Positions 26,701 to 37,818 of a stretch of DNA of 64,000 bases are shown here, in pieces. How positions within the stretch are numbered: position 1 is the stretch's first letter; every line of letters starts with the position of its first letter. Source of the DNA: Buxus sempervirens (taxonomy: Eukaryota; Streptophyta; Magnoliopsida; Buxales; Buxaceae); the NCBI GenBank assembly GCA_947561395.2, contig OX387184.1, forward strand, positions 11,140,205 to 11,204,204, written 5' to 3'. Both the position numbers and the translations under genes were made by a program. Below the pieces are notes generated by a model. That model saw nothing but the letters and a program-made list of their open reading frames with translations. It had not been told where the DNA came from and did no database searches.

Positions 26701-29700
26701 AAAAAATAAAAGAAAGAAAGAAAAAATACTACAACCATAGTCACCCACAAAACACCAAAAGAAGAAAAAAAAAACGCTCCCAATAAAAAACAAGGACCCA
26801 TTATAGAAATTAAAATTCTATAACTCGGTGCTAAATTTAGACATTATCTAGATTTGTTTACATTTTGTAACTTTAAGTTAATATATATAAACAAATTCAT
26901 ATCTTTTCAGCCTCACAAGTCAGACATCAGGGTAAATGTTGGATTTTAATTCCCAAGTACGTGTCCATGCAAAGCACTTGACTATGATTAGAGAGATACA
27001 CAATCACAGATACAAAAGATTTGAGACAATGCATCATGCAAATGTATTAGCAATTGTATTATGTAAGTACAATGAAAAGATTATGAGTGTCCATATAAAT
27101 ACTAGAAACAAAAAGCAGGATATGTAATGGAAAAAAGCAAACAAAGAAAAGCAGAGATATTTTGATTCTGAATTAACAAAAATTGAAAGTAAAAAATAAG
27201 AATAACCACAAAAGCTAAACATAAAACATAGTCTTTCATAGAAAAAGCATTGTGGTTACCATATCTCTATGAATAATAAGATGCAGCCATCAGCAATACA
27301 AAAATGATCATAACTAGAAATAGTAAAAATACACCATAGTGAAATTGAAATATGCATATTTCAATTTTTTTTTTTTAATCAAAGCATGACAGTAGATGTA
27401 CCTCCCAAAGTACTACGTTTGAAGTCTTGAATAAGCTTTCACTGGACCACAAATAGACTCCCACCACATTCATACCACCCAAAAGCATTCTGGAGACCTG
27501 AAAACACAAGAAAATTCAGATGTTATTCACAAGAATCAGATATTAAACACTAGAATAAGAACTATAACATATAAAAGAGCATAGCATCACTATAAAATGT
27601 GAAGCACAAAGAAAAAATCAACAGAAGTTCATTAATAAAAGCATAATATTTGCACAAAATGCCCAACTGTCCCAGCATCGATATACGACATAGAATAGCT
27701 TAAATAATATATAAGTGTGTGTGACTAGATACACACGCACATATATGATGACACATTACGTGATCTATTGTTTGGAATCCTTTTTTGCTTTTTCTTAACT
27801 TAGACCATTTACAGAGACATTCAGAGAGAAGAGAAAAGAGGTAACAGGAAATGAGCAATGATCAGCCAGAAAGAGGTAACAGGAAATGCATTGATACGAT
27901 TAACAACATTCATGAGGAGTGCTAATTTGTGATGACATCTATTTAATTTAATTTGCCCCAATGGCCAGTTTAACATTCCCTATTTAACTGCATTAATTGT
28001 GGATGAAATTTGTGACTCAAACAAGAGGCCTAATGACAGGTGACTCTCATCCTTTATAATTTCCTTGGTTTATGCTATTTGCAGAGGATGCAGTATTGTT
28101 AACCAAACTAAAGATAGAAAATGCATAACCAGAATTTTTTAGAACAATCATTGAACTAAAAGCTTATAAAATAAGTGAAATTATTATCAAGTATGCCAAA
28201 TGGAACTTTATCACAATGGGGAATAGAAGTGGGGCATTGTACAAATTAAGATCCAGGAGATCACTAGTAGTGAACACTTTAGATATGATGGATTACTGAA
28301 GGGAGATACTAAGAAAGAAGGTGAACATATTACATTGGATTAGAAAGAATTAAGATTCCATGAAATCCCTAGAAGTGAACACTTTAGGTATTTTAGATTA
28401 CCCAAGGAAGACACCAAGAAAGAAGGTGAACAAACTACATTGAGTTAGAGTTGAATGGCTCAAGAGAAAATATGCGTCCAGAGTGTTGTATGAATAATGC
28501 ATCCTCGTTGAGTTCCAAGGTGAATTTCCAATTATTATGATTACATGGACCATTAAAGATGGATCAGAAGTTACATAATTGATAAGCAAAAAATTATTAG
28601 GATACTGATGTCGAATACTGATGCATACAATTACTAGAAGTATAAGATAGTGAAGAACAGCCATGGCGTAAAATAAAGGAAAGCTTGCTGAGATTTCTTG
28701 GGCATATAAAATGGAAGGAACCTATGAGAAAGTTTGAGATGCAAGTTAAAACAATTCATAAAAGCCAGAGGAACGCTTAGAAAGGACACGGATGAATCAG
28801 ATCTGATTTAAACCCACAATTAGTAAGTCCTTTTTTTTTTTCCTTTTTTTACAAGATGGAATGGTGGAAAACAATCATTGTTGCCAGGATAAAGCACATT
28901 TTCGATTGACTGATTGATTTTCAGGATTATTGCACCATTCTAAGGCCTATGATTTCAATCGTTATCTTTTTATCTGGTTGATAATGACTGAATGCTTTCG
29001 ATCATGACAACTTTATGGTACATTTTGTTTTGCTTTTCAAAAGTACTTTTTCGCTTTTAGAAGCAAAGTACTTATTTTAAAAGCAAAACATGAGTTCAGT
29101 AATGTACAAGGGCAAAAAAGCAACTCTCTTGCTTAAAGAGAGAACCGTTAATTTTTTGGTTTTGAGACCATGGAGATGTAGAACGAAAGAATACTCCCAG
29201 TTTCTCTCTTTTTTTGTTTTTTAAGTATTATTAAACCTAATTGATTCTGGGTTTTTATAATTGATTATTTTCTTCATTAATAGACAATAAGATTTGTTTT
29301 TAATTCTCTGAAAAAAAAACCTTCAAGCCCAAAAAAAAAAATTTTTCAAATATTTGCAGCTTTTGCCAAACAATGTTACTTCACGAAAAGATATTCTGAG
29401 AAGCAAAGAGGTTACTAATGGATTTCTTGTTTCTGACATCAACATTTTTTAAAGCAAAACCAGATGAAGCCCTAATATCAACTTAAAAAGAACACCGAAC
29501 TCTCTAAACCAAAATGGAGATAAAATCTTGGCATATTTATTCAGGGATTCTGCTTTAAACGTATCCATGCATCAATCCCCAGTTGACCACAAAAAATCGA
29601 ATTCCACATTAGAATGAAAATAGAAATTCCTATAACAATTTAATTTTTAAAAAATATATATCGCCACTGGTGAAGAAATACTCCTTACCTGACGAGCATG

Positions 29701-30103
29701 TTCAGAAACCCAATCCCTATCAATGACCAAAGACGAAGAATCTGCTTGAGATTTCCCCTTTGATCCCTTCTTCTTATCGTCTTTGCCACTCTCCGATAGC
29801 AAACGGGCAGGTTCTCCACCATCGCTGAGTGGGGTTGGAACCAAATCGAAAACGAACCCTCGGTCCAAAGCAGGACTAAGCCTTCCAATAACAAGACCCA
29901 CCTACGGAAACGAAACTACGTCTCAGAAAACTCAACGATTACGATCCCCGCGAAACAATGAAAGCGAGAAGCAACATTAAAAGAGAAAAAGCGGAAGAAA
30001 TGATAGAAAATGGAGTACAGACTTGTGCAGGAACTCCATATTGGAAGAGACGATCTTCAACCAATTTCAGTCGGGTTTCTTCTCCGACTACAGCTTTCAC
30101 CAT
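16901..30103 (-). CDS. ODR4-like membrane protein
   Basis: Eleven exons read on the minus strand: 30103-30023, 29901-29689, 27497-27402, 25188-25100, 25012-24884, 23550-23430, 21671-21587, 21477-21368, 20079-19928, 19008-18924 and 17200-16901. Phases agree throughout and yield about 486 aa, usual for plant ODR4-like proteins. Recognisable blocks are MVKAVVGEETRLK at the start, GLVIGRLSPALDRGFVFDLV, a KDDKKKGSKGKSQ linker, SRMLLGGMNVVGVY, VHISYSPRRWTCR, LRPCDFKMGR, SQKEVVGIVVLSG, KEPISQALAAIKGDI, FPRRVLVPWLG and a single hydrophobic C-terminal segment ending MKV*. Animal ODR-4 is an ER protein with a C-terminal anchor that helps traffic receptors; the plant role is not established. The 85-nt exon 18924-19008 is a few residues shorter at its start than I expect in the family, so that boundary is the least sure. 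Introns are long (up to about 2.3 kb) and hold TE relics. Confidence 0.9.
17383..17656. mobile_element. hAT-like MITE in the last intron of the ODR4-like gene
   Basis: The ends are inverted: TAGGGTTGGCAA at 17383 and TTGCCAACCCTA ending at 17656. The interior is AT-rich and non-coding. The TIR style (TAGGGNTGNCAA) is typical of plant hAT-derived MITEs. No clear 8-bp target duplication was found. Confidence 0.5.
23765..23794. repeat. (AG)n microsatellite
   Basis: About 14 AG dinucleotides followed by an A/G-rich run, inside an ODR4-like intron. Confidence 0.9.
24203..24222. repeat. (TG)n microsatellite
   Basis: About ten TG dinucleotides inside an ODR4-like intron, followed by a degenerate TGCATG/TATATG run. 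Confidence 0.9.
28060..28800 (+). mobile_element. RTE-type LINE reverse transcriptase relic in intron 2 of the ODR4-like gene
   Basis: Broken translation gives the catalytic-box remnant FMLFAEDAVLLTK (family LFADDIVL), then RVEWLKRKYASRVLYE (family RVGWMKWR.ASGVLCD), ILVEFQGEF (family LKLKGKFY) and LLRFLGHIKW (family WFGHV.RR). These blocks occur in family order. Stops, shifts and an internal 105-bp duplication show it is dead. It is antisense to the host gene. Confidence 0.6.
28244..28453. repeat. 105-bp tandem duplication inside the LINE relic
   Basis: Blocks containing AGTGAACACTTTAG and AAGAAAGAAGGTGAACA recur with an offset of 105 bp (the GTGAACACTTTAG string begins near 28270 and again near 28375). 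The copies have diverged by several substitutions. Confidence 0.65.
29019..29380. mobile_element. Possible TIR MITE in intron 2 of the ODR4-like gene
   Basis: The left end GTACATTTTGTTTTGCTTTT and the reverse complement of the right end (GTAACATTGTTTGGCAAAAG) are similar, and the left side also holds several short AAGC/GCTT inversions. Boundaries are approximate. Confidence 0.3.
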
Positions 30104-30718
30104 GATCGTGCTCGAGGGAACCCAGAGCCCAGCAATCGCAACGACGGTCGCAGAGCCCCTCCGGCGGAGACGGTATAGGACAAAAACCCGATAGTTTTCA
30201 CGGATGCGGGACGTGGAAATATAGGCCCATAACTATCGGGATGCAGGCCACGGAGAAAAGGAGGCCCATGGCTGTAAAAGGCATTTTTTGTCGTCCAAGC
30301 CCCATTGCTATACGAAGAAGAAGAAGACTCACTAGTTATTAAAGTTGCCATAAATAAAATTTCAAGATATTAATATATTATCGATAGTCAACACTGATAA
30401 TATACTTAAAAAAATTTCCGAACATGCGAAAACAAATAATCATTTTTACCGGCGTTGTTATTATATGAATCCAAATCATCGTGCCTCATCCCATCGGGCA
30501 TTTGTCTTTCACACCCCGCGCAAATTCCGCAACCAGTAAAACGTGCCCTTTTCATGTATGTGTGTATGAGACAAAATAATCGTCAAGGCTTAAAGAGAAT
30601 TGAAAACTTTTGACTAGATAATGAAATTGAAACATAAAGCGGCTAATCATCTCTTTCTATTTAGTTGCCAACTTATATAAGCTCGCGCTCAAAAGGAAAA
30701 TTTTGAAGATTGCTAAAT

Positions 30719-31321
30719 TAGGGGTGTCAATTGGTTCGGTGTAAACAGAAATCCGATTGAACCAAATTGAAAAAATTCAGCTTTGCCTGGTTTTATTTTT
30801 AGTTGGGCTTTATTTGGGTTTGAAGAAGTACAAACCGAAAACCAAAATCTATTACTATATAATTATAATTTTATATTATATATCATATATATACAAAAAT
30901 TCAAACCTCTCACCATATTTTTTTGTCAAAACCTATTGTTTCTCTTTGTAATAATTTTTCTTGGGAAAAAGATTATTTCATATTGATGCTAATTGCTGAG
31001 AGAAGATAAGTTTTTAGTATATATGTGATTGAATTTCTTTGATAATGTAAGATATAGGAATATCATTTCTATTTTCTAGTAAATAATACTGTTCACATTT
31101 GTGTTCTGGTAAATAGTACGGTTTAAACATTAAAAATATTGTAATTTCAATTTCTTGATTCGGTTTCAAGTTGAATCACTTTATTTTGGTTTGCTTTTCG
31201 ATTTATAATATTTAGTTGAAATTCGATTTGATTAAGTTTTCAATTTTTATCAATATAATTCGATTTGGTTTAGGTCTTGCACCCAAAAAAAAAAAACCAA
31301 ACTGACCAAATTGCACCCTTA
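30719..31321. mobile_element. hAT-like MITE
   Basis: TAGGGGTGTCAATTGGTTCG at the left is answered by the inverted right end CCAAATTGCACCCTTA. The interior repeats GGTTTGG/ATTCGGTTT motifs, as in the common plant TAGGGGTGTCAA MITE families. It has no coding capacity. Confidence 0.5.
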
Positions 31322-31481
31322 TTTCTAATGCTAGCGACAGTAGTGTTAGGCAATCACCTACACACACTTGTGCCTTCAATTTCCATTTAAGCTGTCGGTT
31401 GAACCAAGCTCTACTTAAAAAAACTTCGAATTCAGGTGGCGTTTGCAATTATTGTTGGCCTTTACTTCTTTACTTACCAAC

Positions 31482-31492
31482 GGAAAGGCACA
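31482..31492. repeat. SINE target-site duplication, left copy
   Basis: GGAAAGGCACA, identical to 31653-31663. Confidence 0.85.
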
Positions 31493-31652
31493 TTTTTTTT
31501 GGGTATGAATCGAGTCGGGGGATCGGGGGATTGACACATAGCCGAGACTCACGCACACTTTTAATGAGGGTCGGAATCAATCCCTCGACCTGTGCTATTA
31601 CTAGCATGGTCTTTACCACTAGAGCAGTTGGCGCCCTCAACCAGGAGGGAGG
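31493..31652 (-). mobile_element. tRNA-derived SINE with 11-bp target-site duplication
   Basis: On the minus strand the 5' part is tRNA-like: CTCTAGTGGTAAAGACC resembles an A box and GGTCGAGGGATTGATTCCGA resembles a B box. It ends in a run of eight A. The exact 11-bp direct repeat GGAAAGGCACA flanks it at 31482-31492 and 31653-31663. The length of about 160 bp fits plant SINEs, which are copied by LINE machinery. Confidence 0.8.
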
Positions 31653-31663
31653 GGAAAGGCACA
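31653..31663. repeat. SINE target-site duplication, right copy
   Basis: GGAAAGGCACA, identical to 31482-31492. Confidence 0.85.
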
Positions 31664-32288
31664 CGCTATGTGCGTACCAAAATTATAAGTGTATAATTAA
31701 TTGGGAGATAAAAATAAAAAGAAATATAAAAAATTTTGTTTTAGACAATAGTAGGTAATTACATATATGTTAGGAGATAAAAGTAAATAAGAGTAAAAGT
31801 GAAGGACATATGAGACAATTGTAGGTATTTTATAATCATATAAACAATTACTTGGGAGATAAAAGTGATTAGGGTTTAAAATAAGGGGCAATTTGGGGAA
31901 CAAATCTCAGTAAAGAATCTTAAAGGTTCTCTTTATAATAGTATAGTTTTAACTAAAATCAAGCTGACTACTTTTCTAAAGTTGATACACTTTGCTTCTT
32001 AGGATGCATCAAAAGGCAACATACAAAATAAAAATAAATTTTTTTCTTAAATTTTTGCTTTTCTTACCAACATTCTACTCACTATCACCCTTACCATTGA
32101 TATCACCACCCCACCTTCATCACCACCATCTATTAGAGATAGCAACAAGGAAGGTTGAAGTTGGCTCTATTGTACCATAAAATGCAAAATATATATTTCT
32201 TTTAAGACGAATATATTAATTAATAATATATTTAATTTGTAGAATATTTTTTTCTTATATATATATATATATATATGAAAACTAATAT

Positions 32289-32505
32289 CTATATCATAAA
32301 TAACGAGGGCTCTCTTGGGAAGTGTGCCAACCACAATATGTCCTTTACCCAAAAAGCCCTTACACATCATTGTTGAGATTTTTTAATAAAATGATAATAA
32401 TATTCATAACTGCCTTAATTCATTCAAAACTTCGATAGTTGTAAAATTGTTCCCCCGATTCCTTTTCTTTCTATATATGTACAGCATTGCACATGTACCG
32501 TGCTA
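32289..32505 (+). mobile_element. Small Helitron-like element, copy 1
   Basis: It starts TCTATATCATAAATAACGAG and ends GTACCGTGCTAG, a CTRR-type 3' end preceded by a GCACATG-containing stem. It aligns by eye with 39350-39554, including the GAGG..CTC..GGGA and TTACACATCAT/ATACACACCAT blocks. Plant Helitrons start TC and end CTRR between A and T. It is too short to encode RepHel. Confidence 0.35.
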
Positions 32506-32529
32506 GCCCGCCCCTACCGCCCAATAGGT

Positions 32530-32685
32530 TAGCACTTTAACTACCAACACTGATCCACTAACCCACCACCACACCCCAACCCACACCCATAGACCACCAC
32601 CCTTGCCACCCCCACCTCCACTACCACCACACCCTCTCGCATTACTATGGCTACTACCACCATCACCAATCACCCATCACCTATC
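32530..32685. repeat. CCA/ACC-rich low-complexity tract
   Basis: Same composition as the tract at 1165-1440; no gene. Confidence 0.7.
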
Positions 32686-32942
32686 TTTGGCATAACAACA
32701 TATTTTGTAACAATATTAATTGAGATTTATTATTATTATTATTATTTGCACTTTTGATGTTACCAACAATATTATTTACTTTTCTGCAACAAAACAAAAT
32801 AACACACAAATTTTTATTCACGAAAATATATTCATAGAAATAAACACACAATCTAATTACTTTTCTTATACGTTTTTTTTCATCAATTTTAGGCAACGAA
32901 TACTAAAGGCAGCCTCAAATTACATTTTCCTTTGAGTGAGCA

Positions 32943-33567
32943 AGGGTTGCTAAACGGGCCGAGACCGGCCCGTTTAGCATGTGCTTGGCAAGCCAGGCAC
33001 GGCACAACTCGCCTGGAGAGCCGGTTGTGTCATGCTGGCCCATTAGCCAAAACCCCCCGCACGGCCTAGCCTATGGCACACCTAGGATTGGGTTTTTTTT
33101 GGCAAAAAAACAAAGAAAAAAATGGGGAAAATAGTAAAAAACCATAAAAAAATTCTGAAAAATATATTTATTATTCACAAAATTGTCTTACACATACTGA
33201 GATAGATTTTGCTCGAATTTGGATTTTTATAGGCTTGAATTCGGATTTCAGTCTCAAATTCAGATTTAGGATCGGATATCGGATCGAATTCGGATTTCGA
33301 ATATTCATTGAATTTCAAATTCGGATTTAGGTATAAAAGATTCGTCGGATTTCGGATCGAATTCGGATATCGGATTTTTATTTTCGGTTCGGATTCGGAT
33401 CATGGCAGATCCAAACCGTATTCGACATGTTGCCACACCTAGTAAAAACCACTTCATTGAAGTAAAAAAGGGCTAGCCGTTTCGTGTTTGGCGGGCCACA
33501 TGCTCAATAATAAGGGCCCCACACAACACCAATATGGGAGTGGGCCGTGCTGCGCACGCAAAAAACT
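32943..33567. mobile_element. hAT-like non-autonomous element, family GGGTTGCTAAACGGGCC, copy 1
   Basis: AGGGTTGCTAAACGGGCC opens the element, and GGGAGTGGGCCGTGCTGCGC lies near the right end. Both blocks recur in the larger relative at 44328-47797. The shared interior includes a T/A-rich patch followed by ATGGG(G)AAAATAGTAAAAAA. A further CGGATTTCGGAT-rich segment with end CACACCTAG is probably nested inside. Confidence 0.5.
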
Positions 33568-33899
33568 AGAGAGAGCAGCCAGCTAATTTTGACAAAGCAC
33601 GTACACATTTTCCTTGGTGGCCCCATTGACAACTACAATCTTTTGTTCCACTGCCGCACAGACGCAGGGGCGCGCCGATTCAGTATCTGGGGGTTAGTCT
33701 TTAATGGTATCCGACATAAAATACGTTTACACACAAACCCAGCAAAATCAACTTGGTTACCAGCGCTACGCTTCGCCTGAGTTCGCATTCTCGAGAATCA
33801 AGATTCGGTTCCAACACTTATCATGGCCAGTGACGGCGCTCGGAAAGGGTAAATTATCTCGAAATGTTCACCAGCAATCCAGGTGAATTGTGAATAACT

Positions 33900-34130
33900 T
33901 ACACGTACGTAATTATGACGTCATATACTTCCGAGCTCAAATACGTGTTGATCATACGTGGCCCACTCCACTGTAGACTCATTGCGTGGCTTTCCACCAC
34001 GTCACCGACGAGATAGATCATCTTGTTTCAGTTCGCAGTCCATACAAGATTTGCAGCTCAGGATGGTTTGGCTATGCGATACATCGAATCATTCCTACCT
34101 TGAAAGCGACACGCAGCGGGCCACGTCACT
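33900..34130 (+). promoter_or_regulatory. Cluster of ACGT-core (bZIP/ABRE-type) sites upstream of the PB1 gene
   Basis: ACGT cores occur at 33903-33910 (ACGTACGT), 33916-33923 (the palindrome TGACGTCA), 33942-33949 (TACGTGTT), 33955-33962 (TACGTGGC), 33997-34004 (CCACGTCA) and 34121-34128 (CCACGTCA). They lie 260-490 bp before the start codon at 34389. Plant bZIP factors (ABF/TGA types) bind such cores, so ABA or stress control is inferred. Confidence 0.55.
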
Positions 34131-34388
34131 CTTATTGATATTCAAATCGCTCGCTTCCACGCTTCCACCCTCCCTTCCCCACTATCCTCGATGTTAATAA
34201 ATGAAACGGGACCCACAAATACCCCGCGAAAAATTATCTCTCTTTCATCCGCCGTTTCTCCACAAAACCGGATTAGGGCTCCTGCTGTCTCATCTCCAGC
34301 TCCTTCGTCATGAATCATCTCTGATATACTAAGCAAAACCCTAATCGGTCTCGTTTTTCACTGCACCTGATCTTCTAGGTCCTCCCAG

Positions 34389-35867
34389 ATGGAGAACTTT
34401 TCCTATTCGTCCTATCCTGATTCCCGAGATTCCTCACCCCGATCCCGAGAGATCGACTGCGAAAACGCTTCCTGGGACGAACCATCCGGTAATTATAAGG
34501 TGAAATTCATGTGCAGCTACGGCGGAAAGATACATCCTCGCCCTCACGACAATCAGCTCGCCTACGTCGGTGGCGAAACGAAGATTCTCGCTGTCGATCG
34601 CAATATCAAGTACGCAGGGATCATTTCCAAGCTGTCGTCCCTCTGCGAAACTGAAGTCTGTTTCAAGTACCAGTTGCCCGGTGAGGATCTTGACGCTTTG
34701 ATCTCAGTAACTAACGATGAGGATCTTGAGCACATGATGCTTGAGTACGATCGTCTTTATCGTGCCTCAGCGAAGCCTGCGAGACTTCGCCTGTTTCTGT
34801 TCTCTGCGAATCCCTCGAACTCCGCGAGTTTCGGTTCGAATGACGGGAAGAACGAGCGCCAGTGGTTTGTAGATGCCTTGAATTCGATGCCTGTTCAGAC
34901 TCTTGAGACTTCTTCGCCGGCGGCAGCAACAGCACCTAACAATCCGGATTTCCTCTTTGGCCTGGATAGAGCCGCGGTGCCTCCGGCAGCAAAATTACAA
35001 GATCCGATTCCGGAACCGGTGGCTCCGAACGTAACTCCGTTGCAAATCCCTCCCGGATCTGATTCCAGTAAAGAAGATCCGCGCATGGGAGGAGAGCAGA
35101 TCATGACTGCAGCGGAGATGCACAGACAGATCCAGGAATTGCAGAGGATGCAGATTGCAAGCCAAGAACAGGCCATGTACAAGAGAAAAAGTGATGAGAA
35201 CCTCGCTAGGGCTTATCCAGGCGATTACTTCGTTCAGAAGGTTCCAGAAAAAGCACCACCGCAGGCGTCGGCCCCGGTGCCCCCCGCGGTCTCGGTTCCG
35301 ATGGGATATTGGCAACAAGAAAGGCACATGACAACTGGCGGATACCCTGCGGCCCAGGCAACAGCCACGGGGACAGAACAACCAGTCTATTTGATACATA
35401 CTCCGGCGGGAATTTATCAGCAGCAGCAGCCCGTACAGCAGCCCGTACAGCAGCAGCCCATGAGGCCGCCGCCGGGGACTGGTCAGGGTTACTATACAAT
35501 GCAAAGAATGGTACCGGATGCGTACCGAGATCCATCGGTATACGGTGGTGTCCCACCACAGGCACAGGCACCGGCACCAGCGCCACCTCAACCTCAGCCA
35601 TCAAAATTAGGGGCTTATCCAGAAGGGGTTGGAATGGTACGGCCAGGAGGAGGAGGAGGAGGAGGTGGAGTCGGAGCAGGAGCGGAGGCGGCGGGGTACG
35701 CACAGGTGGTATATGATAGTGCAGGGAGGCAGATGTATTATACGACTTCGGCGGGAGGAGTAATGCCCGCATATCAGAACGTCGCGCCGGCGCCGGCGCC
35801 TGTTGCTGGGACGTTCAATCAGGAGGCGAGTAAGGTTGTTGGCAAGGTATCTCAAGCTTCTGTGTGA
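34389..35867 (+). CDS. PB1-domain protein with Pro/Gln-rich and Gly-rich tail
   Basis: A single exon encodes 492 aa. The PB1 (octicosapeptide/Phox/Bem1p) domain covers about residues 37-128. It opens KVKFMCSYGGKI with the basic-cluster Lys and continues with an acidic OPCA-type stretch (ISVTNDEDLEHMMLEYD). PB1 domains pair front-to-back with other PB1 proteins; this plant subgroup (At3g18230/At4g05150-like) has no further known catalytic domain. The rest is disordered: a short MHRQIQELQRMQ helix near residue 240, Gln/Pro-rich repeats (QQQQPVQQPVQQQP), Tyr-containing Pro-rich stretches and a run of eight Gly near residue 425. No signal peptide or membrane segment is visible. The start follows a stop-bearing leader and matches the usual MENF/YSYSSYPDS-like beginning. 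A scaffold or RNA-granule role is inference only. Confidence 0.9.
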   Translation: MENFSYSSYPDSRDSSPRSREIDCENASWDEPSGNYKVKFMCSYGGKIHPRPHDNQLAYVGGETKILAVDRNIKYAGIISKLSSLCETEVCFKYQLPGEDLDALISVTNDEDLEHMMLEYDRLYRASAKPARLRLFLFSANPSNSASFGSNDGKNERQWFVDALNSMPVQTLETSSPAAATAPNNPDFLFGLDRAAVPPAAKLQDPIPEPVAPNVTPLQIPPGSDSSKEDPRMGGEQIMTAAEMHRQIQELQRMQIASQEQAMYKRKSDENLARAYPGDYFVQKVPEKAPPQASAPVPPAVSVPMGYWQQERHMTTGGYPAAQATATGTEQPVYLIHTPAGIYQQQQPVQQPVQQQPMRPPPGTGQGYYTMQRMVPDAYRDPSVYGGVPPQAQAPAPAPPQPQPSKLGAYPEGVGMVRPGGGGGGGGVGAGAEAAGYAQVVYDSAGRQMYYTTSAGGVMPAYQNVAPAPAPVAGTFNQEASKVVGKVSQASV

Positions 35868-36931
35868 TTTTTTCCTTTTTTTTTTTTTTAAAATAAATTT
35901 GGCTTGTTAGCATTTCGTTTTGTGCTTAATTGAAAGTAAATAGGCCGTCTGATGATGAACGAACATATATTGGTGGTCTTTTTAAACCGTGGTGGGATAA
36001 TAATAGTAAAGATAATAGTGAAGTGATGTGTATATAATTTAGAGTTTTTGATAATGAGACTTGCTGAATAATTGTGATGGGCTTTTCTCTTTTGTTAAAA
36101 TTCCTCTCTTTGAAGACAATGTTGGCCAGTTAGCTTAATGTCATTGGAGGATGATAAATAAAAAATATCCCTCCGTATTGGTTGGGTGGTTAGTTGGTTG
36201 GGTTGGAGAACGGTGGTCAATGGTTAACAGTGGCATTTGCGCGTGCTGCACACCTCCTGGCGTTCATGCATCATATGTGGGCCCAGCTTTTGATGGGTAT
36301 AGGCTGCGCACTACGCTCGTGAATGTCCTCAATGTTTTGACTGGCAATAAGTGAATGCCGTTAAGTAGCGGCTGTCGAAGCATCTTTTCTGATGCCAAAT
36401 GCGCCGCTTAATCAAAAGTGGCCGAGTTGCCTGAGTTGTGAATTCTTGATATATTTGACTTCCCCTAATTTGCTCCCTTGGATGCATCCAATAGCCAAAT
36501 TGTGTCACAAAACCTTTCCTTACAGAATGGCATAGAGCATGATTCCACGGCATGCTTGCATCAAGTGGAATGCAAGTCTTTGTGTCGCTTAGTGTGTAGG
36601 TTCTCTCGTGTGATTGATTTCGTTTGTTTTCAGTACTTTGTTCCTTTCCGTCATCGTCTTCGCAACGTAAGCCAGTTCAAAACGAACAAAATATCTTTAT
36701 ATTGCCTCTGGCAATATATTTATTTATTATTTTCTTTACGGCAGTAAAAAAAATGCTTTGGAAAATCTTGCTCCTTGCTCTTTTTCTTCTCTCTTTATCT
36801 CTTTCTAGGTGATTTGAGATGGCATTCGATCCTGTAGACCACATATTATGAGAGAAATTAGGGAAGAATCCCCCAAATACAAGAGAATTCATAAATTACA
36901 TCATTATCCAAGCAATTCTATTCGTATTCAA

Positions 36932-36971
36932 GATAGAGGTTACGGATAATTAGCTATCCATAACCTCTATC
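36932..36971. repeat. 40-nt hairpin
   Basis: GATAGAGGTTACGGATA pairs with TATCCATAACCTCTATC (17-bp arms, one mismatch) around a 6-nt loop. The role is unknown. Confidence 0.7.
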
Positions 36972-37818
36972 ATAAAACCAAATCAGTTAGCACAGCAGAA
37001 ACAACCCAAGATGGACCTAATAGGTTTACGTCGATTTGGTTTATTTGTTTTAGCCGAACCATGGCCATCCCTATTTGAGATTATTGGAAAATGGCATGAA
37101 AGGAATGTTTTTACCCAAGTCTGTTTTTGTTTATTTAATTTGGCAATAGCCTCCAGAATAGATTTACTAGTGAAATTAAGGTACCAAAATACTGGTGTAA
37201 TGAAGATTTCTCATTTGGAAGATGATTTGGGAAAATCCTACTCGTCAAGATGTATTATATTCTCCGGCTTTACATTTTGGCATTTAGAACAGATAAGAAT
37301 GGCATGTAAAAATAAAAACAAAAGAACATAGTAAAGGCTCATGCATGCATCTTTTAATCCTCAATCATCTCCACAGTTACCAACCTTTTCTCTTTTAATC
37401 CTCAATCAACTCCCCATGTGACAATTGCTTTTTACATTTAAATTTTGTCCTTCCTCTGAAGTTACTGATTCCATAAACAAAAGACTCGAAGTTTCAAATC
37501 TAGGAACAACAGAAGCAGATACAGTTGTGACAAAGCGAGTAAAAGCCCGTCGACTAGGCAAAATGATAGTATATTTGGTTTGTTCGAGGCTTTGCTTTTG
37601 GCTCAAAGGCAGGCTTAGACCAGCTGATGTTAATGTCTTATTTCGCAAGCCCACAACATCTCTTCAATGACTTTGGTTTTCTTATGATATTTTATTTTGT
37701 AATGGGTTTTTTAGTCGGGTCGGGGTCTGACTCTGATACCATTCAATCATGTCCGATCCTTATAACACAACAAGGATATTATAGGTTTATCCAAAAGATC
37801 CCGTTGTAGAAATTACAA

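Noticed and set aside
31493-31652. Possible functional tRNA gene on the minus strand
   Set aside because: A/B-box-like motifs are present, but the cloverleaf cannot be closed, and the poly-A tail with flanking duplication identifies a SINE.
34711-35855. Several long minus-strand and alternate-frame ORFs under the PB1 gene
   Set aside because: They are shadows of the GC-rich, repeat-containing PB1 coding exon, whose own frame has a clear domain.
37011-37331. 106-codon frame MDLIGLRRFGLF...
   Set aside because: No recognisable family, no biased third-position composition and no promoter or splice context; likely chance in intergenic DNA.
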